Positions 1-9,226 of a stretch of 64,000 nucleotides of DNA are shown here, one piece after another (the first letter of the stretch is position 1; every line of letters begins with the position of its first letter). The stretch is from the NCBI GenBank assembly GCA_016703945.1, contig JADJBC010000007.1, forward strand, positions 186,001-250,000, in the 5' to 3' direction. The stretch comes from Candidatus Aalborgicola danicus (GTDB lineage: Bacteria; Pseudomonadota; Gammaproteobacteria; Burkholderiales; Burkholderiaceae_C). The position numbers and the translations under genes are program-made. The notes beneath the pieces are model-generated. The model ran no database searches. It was not told where the DNA came from and saw only the letters and a program-made list of their open reading frames with translations.

Positions 1-425
1 TTCAAGGCCAGGTCGTGCCGGGTGATCGCATACCCCTGCGCGGTGTAGAGCTTCCAGCGTTTGCGGGCACGATCCCGGTCTGCCTCGTCGGTGCTGACGA
101 CTTCGATAAGGCGTTTGAACCGATCAAACCCCTCCGGCATGGCGTCACCCAGGTTGACCAGAACGTCGCACGCGGCAGTGGCCTGTCGTACTTCCGTGAC
201 CAAGACCACAGAAGAGCGACTCTGAATAGCTTTAACTGCGGAACCAGTGCAATGGGTCACAAAATCCGTCGGCGACACCGCCCACAGATCTGCATCCAGT
301 TGGGCAACAGACCGGGCATCTGCCACTGCCACCACTTTGGCCCCACTGCTGGCTGCCTTGCGCAACAAGCGGCTCGCATAAGCCAACTTGTCAGGCGCGC
401 CAAAATGAAAGGCCAGCTCCGTCAC
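1..425 (-). CDS. holC: DNA polymerase III chi subunit (partial, 3' end outside window)
   Basis: The reverse strand from a GTG at 425 reads VTELAFHFGAPDKLAYASRL and stays open to the window edge (about 141 codons). The N-terminus with a FHFG-type motif, and the later segment GFDRFKRLIEVVS followed by a basic RKRWKLY stretch, fit the chi subunit of DNA polymerase III. Chi links the clamp loader to single-stranded DNA-binding protein. The GTG start overlaps the pepA stop (GTGA). pepA-holC is a common proteobacterial pair and suggests translational coupling. The start is chosen for that overlap. The C-terminus is not in the window. Confidence 0.88.
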   Translation of the reverse strand, partial: MTELAFHFGAPDKLAYASRLLRKAASSGAKVVAVADARSVAQLDADLWAVSPTDFVTHCTGSAVKAIQSRSSVVLVTEVRQATAACDVLVNLGDAMPEGFDRFKRLIEVVSTDEADRDRARKRWKLYTAQGYAITRHDLAL

Positions 426-1867
426 GTGTTGCGTGCCTGGCTCATCAGGTACTCCACCAGCAGGCCGACCGGGCGTCCGGTGGCGCCCTTGGCGGCACCG
501 CTCTTCCAGGCGGTGCCAGCGATGTCGAGGTGCGCCCAGGGGAACTTCTCGGCAAATCGTTGCAAGAATTTGGCAGCCGTGATGGAGCCTCCAGCCCGAC
601 CCGCCACATTGGCCACATCGGCAAAGCTGGTCTTTAAACCCTCAGCGTAGTCTTCGTCCAGCGGCATTCTCCAGCACAGGTCTTGCGCCGCCTCACCGGC
701 CGCATACAGGGCCTTGGCCAGGTCATCCTGCGATGCAAACAAACCACTGCGCACGCCACCGAGGGCAATCACACAGGCGCCAGTCAATGTAGCAATGTCC
801 ACCACGGCTGTGGGTTTGAATCGCTCGGCATAGGTCAAAGCATCACACAAAACCAAACGTCCTTCGGCATCGGTGTTCAAAATTTCAATGGTTTGACCGC
901 TCATGCTGGTCACCACGTCGCCGGGTTTGACGGCTTGGCCATTGATCAGGTTCTCACAGGCGGCTATCAGGCCCACGACATTGATGTTGGGCTTGAGTAC
1001 CGCCAGCGACTTGAAGGTACCCAACACGCTGGCTGCGCCGGACATGTCGAACTTCATCTCGTCCATTTCTGGCGCCGGTTTGATGGAGATACCACCACAA
1101 TCAAAGGTAATACCCTTGCCGATCAAAACGGTGGGGGCCTGTGTTTTTGCCGCGCCGTTGTAGTGCAGAACAATAAAGCGCAGTGGCTGATCCGAGCCTT
1201 GGGCCACAGCCATGAAGGAGCCCATGCCAAGCTTGGCCACCTCTTTGGGGCCTAACACTTCGCAGGTGATTTTTGGCAATTTGGCCAGTTCTTGCGCCGC
1301 CTGCCCCAACAGAGTGGGTGTTGCATGGTTGGCAGGCCGGTTGGCCCATTCTTTCGCCAGTTCGGCACCGGCCACAATACCTACCGCGTGGTCGAATGAG
1401 GCTTGCACTTCTGTGGCATTGGAGGCGCCAACCAGCAACTTCCCCAGTGTGCGACCTTCCGGCTTGGACTTGGTATGGGTATAGACATAGGTCGCATCAG
1501 CGACCGCCAGGACCACAGCGCGGACGGCCTCTTCAAGCGCCGGCGCCGCAAAACAAACCAATAATTTTTTGAGGCTTGGTGATTTCACCACTCCCACGGC
1601 CGCCAGTACTGCCGTACGCACGTCGCGCGGCGAACCACTGCCGATGCCGACCAGCACCACTCGGGCAGCGTTGGCCTGAACAGGCTTGTACAGCGCCAGT
1701 AACTTACCAGGTTTGGTTTCCAGGTCAGACGATTTGATGGCCTGGGCCACTAAGACAGACAAGTCGTCTTTGCCCGCTTTGAAATCCTGCGGCACCAAAA
1801 CGATTAGCGCGTCAGATTTCTCGGTGGAGGCCCCGACCAAGCCAATGGGTTTGAGTTCAAAGTTCAT
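422..1867 (-). CDS. pepA: Leucyl aminopeptidase (M17 family)
   Basis: This 481-residue cytosolic metallopeptidase removes N-terminal residues, preferably leucine, from peptides. The C-terminal catalytic half carries the M17 signature NTDAEGRLVLCDAL. Upstream of it is the metal- and substrate-binding stretch VLIGKGITFDCGG followed by KPAPEMDEMKFDMSGAA. The N-terminal macro-like domain occupies about residues 1-160. Length matches the family. The gene is divergent from lptF with only 24 bp between start codons, so its promoter must overlap coding sequence. Its stop overlaps the holC start. In some bacteria PepA also binds DNA; nothing here tests that. Confidence 0.95.
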   Translation of the reverse strand: MNFELKPIGLVGASTEKSDALIVLVPQDFKAGKDDLSVLVAQAIKSSDLETKPGKLLALYKPVQANAARVVLVGIGSGSPRDVRTAVLAAVGVVKSPSLKKLLVCFAAPALEEAVRAVVLAVADATYVYTHTKSKPEGRTLGKLLVGASNATEVQASFDHAVGIVAGAELAKEWANRPANHATPTLLGQAAQELAKLPKITCEVLGPKEVAKLGMGSFMAVAQGSDQPLRFIVLHYNGAAKTQAPTVLIGKGITFDCGGISIKPAPEMDEMKFDMSGAASVLGTFKSLAVLKPNINVVGLIAACENLINGQAVKPGDVVTSMSGQTIEILNTDAEGRLVLCDALTYAERFKPTAVVDIATLTGACVIALGGVRSGLFASQDDLAKALYAAGEAAQDLCWRMPLDEDYAEGLKTSFADVANVAGRAGGSITAAKFLQRFAEKFPWAHLDIAGTAWKSGAAKGATGRPVGLLVEYLMSQARNT

Positions 1868-1891
1868 AATTCAGGTTTTCGTTAACCCACC

Positions 1892-3004
1892 ATGTTATTC
1901 CATTCCTCCATTCGTAAAGAACTCGCCCGCAGTTTTGGCGCTACGCTGGTCGTGTTGGTCACGGTGGTCATGACAATGACCTTGATACGGACATTGGGTG
2001 AAGCGGGTCGGGGCGTTTTCAATCCGGCCGACGTGATGATCGTGATGGGATACACGGTGCTGTCCAACATGCCAGTCATCTTGTCGCTGTGCCTGTTCCT
2101 GGCGGTCCTCAGCGTTTTGACCCGTATGTTCCGCGACAGCGAAATGGTGATCTGGTTTGGCAGCGGGCGCGGGCTAACCTCATTGCTACGGCCTCTGTTT
2201 CGCTTTGCCTGGCCGATTCTGGTCGTCATTACGGCTTTGGCCTTTTTGATCCTGCCCTGGGCCTTGGGGCGCATTGAGGACATGCGAGACCGGTACGAAA
2301 AGCGGGGTGACATCTCCCGCATACAGCCGGGTCAGTTTCAGGAGTCCGCCAACGGAGAGCGGGTCTTTTTTATCGAGAAAGATGCCAGCGGAAAACAGGC
2401 AGGCAACAATGTTTTTATCGCAACGCACACCCCCAACAAGGAAACCATTACTTCGGCCCGCAATGGCAGGATCGAGACCATCAAGGGAGAAAAATTCCTG
2501 ATCCTGGAAAATGGCCAGCGCCTGGAAAAAGTGGCCAACAAACCGGACATTTCGGTTGCCGAATTCAAAACCTATGGTGCGCAAGTCGACGCCGACGACC
2601 AATCGGCACGCAGTTTTGTGCCATCCGGCGCAAAGGGCACACTGGAGTTGTTGCAAAGCCCAAACAAAGTTCATCTGGCCGAACTGTCATGGCGCGCAGG
2701 TTTGGCGCTGGCGGCCATCAATTTTGTCATCATTGGCCTTGTAACGGCTGGGGTCAATCCCCGTGTTGGCCGTACCGCCAATTTGGGGTTTGCGTTCATG
2801 GTGTTTGTGGTCTATTTCAATATGCTGATCCTGGGCAAAAGCTGGATTGAGACCGGGCAGGTGCAGGTTGGCGTCTATCTTTTGACTTTGCATGGTGGGG
2901 CCCTGGCCCTGGCTTTGTTGTGGCTTGCCAAGCGCAACAACAATTGGGTGCTGCGCCGTAGTAGGCGCCCCAGTGCCAAGGCAAGCGCCGAGGAATTGCC
3001 ATGA
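1892..3004 (+). CDS. lptF: LPS export ABC transporter permease LptF
   Basis: This 370-residue inner-membrane protein is one of the two permeases of the LptB2FG complex, which extracts lipopolysaccharide from the inner membrane and drives it along the Lpt bridge. Hydrophobic segments lie near residues 15-35, 50-75, 100-125 and in a C-terminal cluster of three from about residue 270. A hydrophilic periplasmic jellyroll domain sits in between (about 130-260). The N-terminal FHSSIRKELARSFGATLVVL is typical of LptF. The stop overlaps the lptG start (ATGA), so the two are translationally coupled. Confidence 0.93.
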   Translation: MLFHSSIRKELARSFGATLVVLVTVVMTMTLIRTLGEAGRGVFNPADVMIVMGYTVLSNMPVILSLCLFLAVLSVLTRMFRDSEMVIWFGSGRGLTSLLRPLFRFAWPILVVITALAFLILPWALGRIEDMRDRYEKRGDISRIQPGQFQESANGERVFFIEKDASGKQAGNNVFIATHTPNKETITSARNGRIETIKGEKFLILENGQRLEKVANKPDISVAEFKTYGAQVDADDQSARSFVPSGAKGTLELLQSPNKVHLAELSWRAGLALAAINFVIIGLVTAGVNPRVGRTANLGFAFMVFVVYFNMLILGKSWIETGQVQVGVYLLTLHGGALALALLWLAKRNNNWVLRRSRRPSAKASAEELP

Positions 3005-4107
3005 AAACGGTTCGCACGCTCTTGTACTCGGAGGTGGTGCTGGCGGTTGTGCTGGTGACACTGGGTTTTGTCTCGCTGTTCTACTTTTTTGACTTTGTCG
3101 AAGAACTGCAGTCGGTCGGCAAACACCGCGACACCGGCTACACCGTGGCCCAGGCTCTGCTGTACGTGGCTCTGATGCTGCCCAGTCACTTGTACGAGTT
3201 GTTACCCATCACGGTGTTGATAGGCACTATTTTTGTGATGGCACGCCTGGCGCAGAGCTCAGAGTTCACCATTTTGCGCACCAGCGGCTTGGGACCGTGG
3301 TTGGCGCTGCGCACGCTGCTCAGCTTGGGGCTGGTTTTTGTTCTATTCACGTTTGCGGTCGGTGACTACCTGGCGCCCATGGCAGACAAAACCGCGCAGT
3401 TGCTGAAGTCGCGTTACCAGGGCAAGGTCAGCGTCGGCAAGACCGGGGCTTGGCTACGTGAACGCCAGTCCTATAGCCACTATGCTGTCAACGTAGGGGC
3501 GCTGGCGCCGGACGCCAGCATGCGTGATGTGCGCATTTTTGAATTCGACAACCAGGGATTCCTCGTTTCCATGACCGAAGGACAGAGTGCAAAATTTGGC
3601 AAAGATGACTCTTGGCTGCTGGCCAATGTAGATCACACTGAGTTCAAAATGGCAGACCCCAATGCCACCCGGGTGGATCGCAACCACGTGGAAAGCTTTC
3701 GCTGGCCCACGCAGATCAGTGCGGAAATGGTCGCCACGGCCGTGTTGCGACCCGAACGCATGGGCACCATCGACCTGTTCCAATACATCCAGCACCTCCA
3801 AACCAATGGCCAGACCGCACAGAAGTACGAAATCCAGTTTTGGAAGAAGGTGTTTTACCCCTTGAGTTGCCTGGTTATGGTGGTGCTGGCCCTGCCCTTT
3901 GCCTACCTGCATTTCCGCTCAGGCGGTGTGGCCACCTATGTGTTTGGCGGTGTCATGGCCGGTATCAGCTTTGTTTTGCTGAACAATGTGCTGGGCGATC
4001 TCGGTGCGCTGCGCGGTTGGTTGCCCTGGATTACGGCGGCACTGCCTGGCCTGATTTACTCTATTGTTTCCTTGACGGCATTTTCCTGGCTGGTAATACG
4101 ACGATGA
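3001..4107 (+). CDS. lptG: LPS export ABC transporter permease LptG
   Basis: This 368-residue permease is the partner of LptF in LptB2FG. The N-terminus MKTVRTLLYSEVVLAVVLVT leads into the first membrane segment. A periplasmic domain follows at about residues 135-265, then three C-terminal membrane helices with WKKVFYPLSCLVMVVLALPF. It overlaps lptF at its start and the next gene, cbiX, at its stop; both overlaps are ATGA. This gives one coupled lptF-lptG-cbiX unit. Confidence 0.93.
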   Translation: MKTVRTLLYSEVVLAVVLVTLGFVSLFYFFDFVEELQSVGKHRDTGYTVAQALLYVALMLPSHLYELLPITVLIGTIFVMARLAQSSEFTILRTSGLGPWLALRTLLSLGLVFVLFTFAVGDYLAPMADKTAQLLKSRYQGKVSVGKTGAWLRERQSYSHYAVNVGALAPDASMRDVRIFEFDNQGFLVSMTEGQSAKFGKDDSWLLANVDHTEFKMADPNATRVDRNHVESFRWPTQISAEMVATAVLRPERMGTIDLFQYIQHLQTNGQTAQKYEIQFWKKVFYPLSCLVMVVLALPFAYLHFRSGGVATYVFGGVMAGISFVLLNNVLGDLGALRGWLPWITAALPGLIYSIVSLTAFSWLVIRR

Positions 4108-4487
4108 CAAGTACAGACACGACCATCAACGGCATTGTTCTTTTCGCGCATGGCTCGCGTGACCCGCTGTGGCACAAACCCATGGAGGCGGTGGCGGTGC
4201 ATATCGGCACGCTGTCGCCCGACACACCGGTGGTTTGCGCTTATCTCGAACTCAGCACACCCGATTTGGCCACTGCAACAGAAGCACTGTTGCAGCGCGG
4301 TGTGCAGGGCATCACCATACTGCCGATGTTTCTGGGAGTTGGTAGACATGCGCGCGAAGATTTGCCCGAGCTGGTTGCCGAACTGCGGATCCGGTATCCG
4401 GATATCCGATTCACACTCCAACCTGCGGTGGGTGAAGACACCCGCCTGGTGCAATTGATGGCGCAGATTGCATTGGACGGACTCTAG
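4104..4487 (+). CDS. cbiX: Sirohydrochlorin chelatase, CbiX type (short form)
   Basis: The 127-residue single-domain protein begins MTSTDTTINGIVLFAHGSRD. The FAHGSRD motif provides the metal-ligand histidine of CbiX/SirB chelatases, which insert cobalt or iron into sirohydrochlorin. Later segments VQGITILPMFLGVGRHAREDLP and a second histidine there complete the family pattern. The short length corresponds to the small CbiX form, which functions as a homodimer. The ATG at 4104 overlaps the lptG stop and is chosen for that reason. Siroheme is the cofactor of the sulfite reductase encoded at 40 kb, so an iron-chelatase role in siroheme synthesis is plausible; this link is inference. Confidence 0.85.
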   Translation: MTSTDTTINGIVLFAHGSRDPLWHKPMEAVAVHIGTLSPDTPVVCAYLELSTPDLATATEALLQRGVQGITILPMFLGVGRHAREDLPELVAELRIRYPDIRFTLQPAVGEDTRLVQLMAQIALDGL

Positions 4488-4548
4488 AAAGCGCTTAGCC
4501 TGGCATTTGATCCGGCATAATGAACCTCTTCTTTAGTAGAGATTCGAT

Positions 4549-5502
4549 ATGAACCTGCACCAGTTTCGCTTTGTCCAGGAAGCAGTCCGGCGCAACCTCA
4601 ACCTGACGGAAGCCGCCAAGGCCCTGCACACTTCGCAACCCGGTGTTTCCAAAGCCATCATTGAGCTGGAAGAAGAACTGGGCATAGAAATCTTCGCTCG
4701 GCATGGCAAACGCCTCAAACGCGTGACCGAGCCCGGCCAACACGTACTCAAAAGCATTGACCTGATCCTGCGCGAAGTCGGCAACCTCAAGCGCATAGGC
4801 GAGCAGTACAGCGCCGAAGACAGTGGCACGTTGTCCATTGCCACCACCCACACCCAGGCCCGCTACGTGCTGCCCGAAAAAGTGGCCGCCCTGCGCGCCG
4901 CCTACCCCAAGGTCAATATCAGCCTGCACCAGGGCTCGCCCGACCAGGTGGCACGTATGCTGATCGACGAAGTGGCCGAGATCGGCATTGCCACCGAATC
5001 CCTGGCCGACTACAGCGAACTGGTCACCCTGCCTTGCTACGAGTGGCAACACATGTTGGTGCTGCCCACCGACCACCCGCTGGCGCGCAAGGAACGTATT
5101 ACCCTGGAAGATGTTGCACTGGAACCGCTGATCACCTACCACCCCTCTTTTACCGGCCGCACCAAGATCGACCAGGCCTTTGCCATTCGAAAGTTGGTGC
5201 CACGCATCGCTCTGGAGGCCATTGACTCGGACGTGATCAAGACCTATGTACGCCTGGGCCTGGGCGTCGGCATTGCGGCCGAAATGGCGGTGCGCGATGT
5301 GGTGGAGGATGGCGGCAAAAGCGGCCTCGTGGTGCGCTCCGCGGGTAACCTGTTTGGCCAGAATGTGGCGCGCGTTGCCTTCAAGCGCAGCGCCTACCTG
5401 CGCAACTTTGTGTACACATTTGCCGAATTGCTGAGCGACCGCCTGGACCGCAAACTCATCGCCCGCGCGATGGATGGCCATGTTGAAAACTATGACTACT
5501 GA
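4549..5502 (+). CDS. cysB: CysB-family LysR-type transcriptional regulator
   Basis: The 317-residue protein has an N-terminal winged helix (MNLHQFRFVQEAVRRNLNLT, with TSQPGVSKAI as the recognition region) and a C-terminal inducer-binding domain of CysB type. The recognition motif and the downstream stretch FARHGKRLKRVTEPG are characteristic of CysB/Cbl. Such proteins activate sulfate assimilation genes when sulfur is limiting and sense N-acetylserine or adenylylsulfate. A sulfate assimilation block lies 34 kb away in this window and is the obvious candidate regulon, by inference. A CATAAT hexamer at 4516-4521 could be a -10 element. The end overlaps an ATG that begins the reading frame discussed under the poly-G tract. 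Confidence 0.9.
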   Translation: MNLHQFRFVQEAVRRNLNLTEAAKALHTSQPGVSKAIIELEEELGIEIFARHGKRLKRVTEPGQHVLKSIDLILREVGNLKRIGEQYSAEDSGTLSIATTHTQARYVLPEKVAALRAAYPKVNISLHQGSPDQVARMLIDEVAEIGIATESLADYSELVTLPCYEWQHMLVLPTDHPLARKERITLEDVALEPLITYHPSFTGRTKIDQAFAIRKLVPRIALEAIDSDVIKTYVRLGLGVGIAAEMAVRDVVEDGGKSGLVVRSAGNLFGQNVARVAFKRSAYLRNFVYTFAELLSDRLDRKLIARAMDGHVENYDY

Positions 5503-5535
5503 AAACCACGACACCGGCCGGGCAGGGCCGCCCCA

Positions 5536-5548
5536 GGGGGGGGGGGGG
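5536..5548 (+). repeat. 13-G homopolymer at the start of the aminotransferase gene
   Basis: Thirteen consecutive G residues lie between the cysB stop and the aminotransferase coding region. An ATG at 5492, inside the cysB tail, opens a frame (MTTENHDTGRAGPPQG) that runs into the tract one base out of phase with the downstream enzyme. Eleven or fourteen Gs would fuse the two in frame and give a normal N-terminus ending in SSRLPNVGTTIF. The tract is therefore either a length error in the data or a slippage-prone switch. Confidence 0.8.
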
Positions 5549-5571
5549 CACTATCTTCCCGCCTGCCCAAC

Positions 5572-6687
5572 GTGGGCACCACCATCTTCACGGTGATGTC
5601 GGCACTGGCCGCGCAGCACAAGGCCGTCAACCTGGGCCAGGGCTTTCCGGACTTTGCCTGCGACCCCACACTTGTGGATCATGTGACCCAGGCCATGCAG
5701 GCCGGCCACAACCAGTACCCGCCCATGCCCGGCGTGCCGCAGTTTCGCGATGCAATCGCCAGCAAAATTGAAGCGCTGTATGGATACTCCTACCGGGCTG
5801 CCGACGAGATCACCATCACCGCCGGGGCGACCCAGGCCATCCTCACCGCCATTCTGGCCATCGTGCACCCGGGGGACGAAGTCATCGTTCTGGAGCCCTG
5901 CTACGACAGTTATGTACCCAATATCGAGCTGGCCGGCGGCACCGCGGTGCGCGTCCCATTGAAGCCCGGTACTTTTCGCCCCGACTTTGATGCCATCTCT
6001 GCCGCCATCACGCCAAAGACCCGCGCCATCATCGTCAATAGCCCGCACAACCCCAGTGCCACCGTGTGGACGCGCCAGGACATGCTGCGTTTGCAAGAAA
6101 TTCTGGCGCCGACCCATGTGCTTCTCATCAGCGACGAAGTTTACGAACACATGGTGTTTGACGGCGGGGCGCACGAAAGCGCGGCCCGGTTTCCTGGACT
6201 GGCGCAACGCGCCTTCATCGTCTCCAGCTTTGGCAAGACCTACCATGTGACCGGCTGGAAGGTGGGTTATGTGGCGGCGCCCGCGCCGATGATGGCCGAG
6301 TTCCGCAAGGTGCACCAGTTCAATGTGTTCACCGTCAACACGCCTATGCAATATGGGCTGGCCGCGTACATGGACACACCGGCACACTACTTGGATCTGC
6401 CCACTTTCTACCAACGCAAACGCGACCTGTTCCGCGCTGGCTTGGCTAGCACCCGACTGCGACTATTGCCGAGTGAGGGCAGCTACTTCCAGTGTGTGGA
6501 TATCTCACAGGTAAGCGACTTGGGTGAGGCCGATTTCTGCCAATGGCTGACCGCCGAGATTGGTGTGGCCGCCATTCCGCTGTCGGCGTTCTACGGCAAT
6601 GGCTTTGACCAGCGCGTGGTGCGTTTTTGCTTTGCCAAGCAGGATGCCACGCTGCATGCTGCGCTGGGGCGACTCAAGACGCTATAA
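5572..6687 (+). CDS. Pyridoxal phosphate-dependent aminotransferase (methionine aminotransferase-like)
   Basis: The fold-type I aminotransferase begins VGTTIFTVMSALAAQHKAVN and carries NLGQGFPDF, the GATQAI substrate-loop region, NSPHNPSATV and the lysine motif SSFGKTYHVTGWKVGY that binds PLP. The best match is the YbdL/methionine-oxo-acid transaminase group. The coordinates begin at an in-frame GTG, but relatives extend about 10-30 residues upstream, and residues SSRLPN just before the GTG look like genuine protein. The true start is probably the ATG at 5492, which is separated from this frame by the 13-G run. Without that fix no good ribosome-binding site precedes the GTG. It lies directly downstream of cysB, consistent with a sulfur amino acid role. 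Confidence 0.82.
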   Translation: MGTTIFTVMSALAAQHKAVNLGQGFPDFACDPTLVDHVTQAMQAGHNQYPPMPGVPQFRDAIASKIEALYGYSYRAADEITITAGATQAILTAILAIVHPGDEVIVLEPCYDSYVPNIELAGGTAVRVPLKPGTFRPDFDAISAAITPKTRAIIVNSPHNPSATVWTRQDMLRLQEILAPTHVLLISDEVYEHMVFDGGAHESAARFPGLAQRAFIVSSFGKTYHVTGWKVGYVAAPAPMMAEFRKVHQFNVFTVNTPMQYGLAAYMDTPAHYLDLPTFYQRKRDLFRAGLASTRLRLLPSEGSYFQCVDISQVSDLGEADFCQWLTAEIGVAAIPLSAFYGNGFDQRVVRFCFAKQDATLHAALGRLKTL

Positions 6688-6689
6688 AA

Positions 6690-6826
6690 ATAGGAGCTGC
6701 TTGCGCTTATTCCACGAGGGCTCGCGTGTGATTTGAACAAAAATAACCATTGACAGGTGACCTATTCTCAAACGGTAGCTAGTCAAATCGGCCTCCAGCC
6801 CCCGTGAAATAAGCGCAAGCCGCTAT
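6690..6826. repeat. Facing pair of family-A repeats between convergent genes
   Basis: A copy at 6690-6722 (core TGCGCTTATTCCACGAGGGC) and an inverted copy at 6791-6826 (core GCCCCCGTGAAATAAGCGCA) face each other about 70 bp apart. Together they form a long imperfect inverted repeat between the convergent aminotransferase and helicase genes. The arrangement would fold in either transcript and may act as a bidirectional terminator. Only the repeat is seen directly; the terminator role is inferred. Confidence 0.6.
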
Positions 6827-9226
6827 CTAAACCATAGCAATTCTCCACCAGCCGGGTAGACGACTGCGGTAGCGGTGCTCCCGGTAGCGTTCGTCCAGCA
6901 ACAGCACGGCGCCGGTATCCGTTGGTGTGCGTATCACCCGCCCGGCGGCCTGCACCACCTTCTGCATGCCGGGGAACAGATAGGTGTAATCATGGCCGCG
7001 CCCGAATAGGGCCTGCATGCGTTCGCAGATGGCGTTGTTCACCGCGTCAAACTGCGGCAGGCCCAGCGTGGCGATGAAGGCGCCTATGAGCCGCTTGCCG
7101 GGCAGGTCGACCCCCTCACCAAACACACCACCCAGCACTGCAAACCCAATGCCCTGACCCTGCGCATCAAACTGTCGCAGGAACACATGGCGGGCGGCCT
7201 CGTTCATCTGGCGCTGCTGGGCCCAGACTGGCACCCTGGGGTGTCGCGCCAGCAGGCGTGACTGGGCCAGCTCCAGATAGTCAAAGCTGCTGAAGAAGGC
7301 CAGGTAGTTGCCGGGCTGCTGTTCAAACTGGGCTGCCATCACATCGACCAGTGCATCCAGTGTGAGCAAGCGATCGTCGCGCCGGGTGGACAGGGCGTGA
7401 ATGCGCACGGCCAGTTGCGCCGGGTCAAACGGGCATGGCACATCCATGGCCTGCGTGCTGTCGGGCAAGCCCAGCAGGTTGATGTAGTAGTCCGCCGGAT
7501 TGAGCGTGGCGGAGAACAACACCATGGAGTCCGCCGCTTCCATGCGGGGGCGGATGAAGTGGGCGGGGACGATGTTGCGCAGTGTCAAAGCGCCCTCGTC
7601 ACCATGCGCCCATTGCACTTTCATCACCATCTGCCAACAGTTCGAATTGGCTGGCACGGGCACTGGCCGTCCCGGTCACCGTGCGCGTGGCCAGGTTGAA
7701 TTCACACAACGAATGCTCGCCAAAACCTTCGGCTAGCGTGGCAAAGGCCAAGGTCTTGAAGAAAAATGGCAACCAGGCGCCTGGCGCGTCTGCAGCGTGG
7801 TCATTCAGGTATTCACCCACTGCGCTGTTGAAGCGCTGCAGGCTGCGCAGCCAGGCTTCGGGCGGCTCTTTCAGCAGGCTCCAGGCTTGTACCGGTTCGC
7901 TGCGCTGCACCTCCATCACCAGCACATCCCATTGGTTCAACACCTCGTCCGCAGGGCGGCGCAGCACACCTGGCAACTCAGCGCGCACTGCGGCGGTTTC
8001 GGCGCGCGACAGGTCCGCGCTGTACATGCTGCAGGCGCGGCTGTAGAGGTTGTGCGCCTCGTCCACCAGCACACTGACGCGCCAGCCGTTGAGTTGGGTC
8101 AGCCCGTAAAGCATGGCGCTGCGGTCAAAGTAGTAGTTGTAGTCACCCACCACCACATCCGCCCAGCGCACCATCTCGTGGCCTAGGTAATAGGGGCACA
8201 CCGCATGCTCCAGCGCAACTGTACGCAGGCTTTGCTGGTCCAGCCAGCCGCGCTGCACCGCAGAGCGCCGGGCCTGGGGCAAGCGGTCGTAAAAACCCTG
8301 GGCCAGCGGGCAGGGCTGGCCGTGGCAGGCCTTGTCTTTGTGCTCGCAAGATTTGTCTTTGGCCACCAGCTCCAGCACCCGTAGCGCCAGGCCACGGTGT
8401 GCGCCGCGTACGGTGTGCAAGGCCTCCAGCGCCACCCCGCGCCCGGGCGTCTTGGCGGTCAGGAAAAACAGCTTGTCGATGCCCCGCTCAGGCATGGCGC
8501 GCAGCGCAGGAAACATTGTGCCGATGGTCTTGCCAATACCGGTGGGCGCCTGCACCAGCAGCGTGCGGGACTGCACACAGGCCTTGTACACACCACCGGC
8601 CAAATCGCGCTGGCCGGGTCTGAACGGCAACTGGGGAAACTCCAGCGCCTGCAGTGCAGCATCACGGATGCGCCGGTGCCCCTGCTCGCTCTGCGCCCAG
8701 ACCAGGAAGCGTGCACACAACGCGTCAAAAAAAACCTGCAGATCGGCGGCCGACCAGTCTTCATTCATAGGGTGTTCGGTCTGGTCCACCACGTCAAAGT
8801 AGACCAGGCTCAGAGTGATGTGGGGCAGCGCGCGGCTCTGGCACATCAGCCAGCCATAGACCTTGAGCTGGGCCCAGTGCAAGGCGCTGTGGTTAGGGGC
8901 GATTGCCGTCAGCGAGCCACGGAAGGTCTTGACCTCTTCCAATACGTTGGTGGCGGGGTCGTAGCCATCGGCACGGCCGCTGACGCGCAACAGGGCTTCT
9001 GGTCGGTGCCATCGGTGCCATCGGTACTGGCGTTGGTGGGCATGTAACTGCCCGAGAGAACCACCTCCGCCTCGTGTCCTGGTGGCCGTCGGCTGGCCAC
9101 CAGTTGGTGGCCTTCCCTGCCCTGCTGCGCGCTGGGTGAGGGTGTAAACCGCAAATCCAGATCGCCCTCCTTGGCCGCAAACTCGCACAGATTGCGCACC
9201 GAGACCTGATGGGCGGCATCACTCAT
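6827..9226 (-). pseudogene. Rad3/DinG-like helicase with N-terminal Cas4-type nuclease domain, two frameshifts
   Basis: Three reading frames together make one protein of about 800 residues. The N-terminus is MSDAAHQVSVRNLCEFAAKEG. A PD-(D/E)XK nuclease core follows, including VSGRADGYDPATNVLEEVKT. The helicase has Walker A APTGIGKTIG, a cysteine set in CEHKDKACHGQPCPLAQG and CPYYLG that fits a 4Fe-4S cluster, DEAH box VDEAHNLYSRA, and a C-terminal half with VLFSATLNP and QAAGRVIR. These are the features of XPD/DinG superfamily 2 helicases fused to a Cas4-like nuclease. The frame changes near 9000-9020, at a GGTGCCATC tandem repeat, and again near 7630, at the ADGDES region. The start overlaps the upstream gene's stop (ATGA). 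As given it is broken; sequencing error is possible. Confidence 0.75.

Noticed and set aside
15..650. Open frame on the plus strand across holC and the pepA end
   Set aside because: Both genes on the minus strand are recognised with the expected GTGA overlap. The plus-strand product has no family features.
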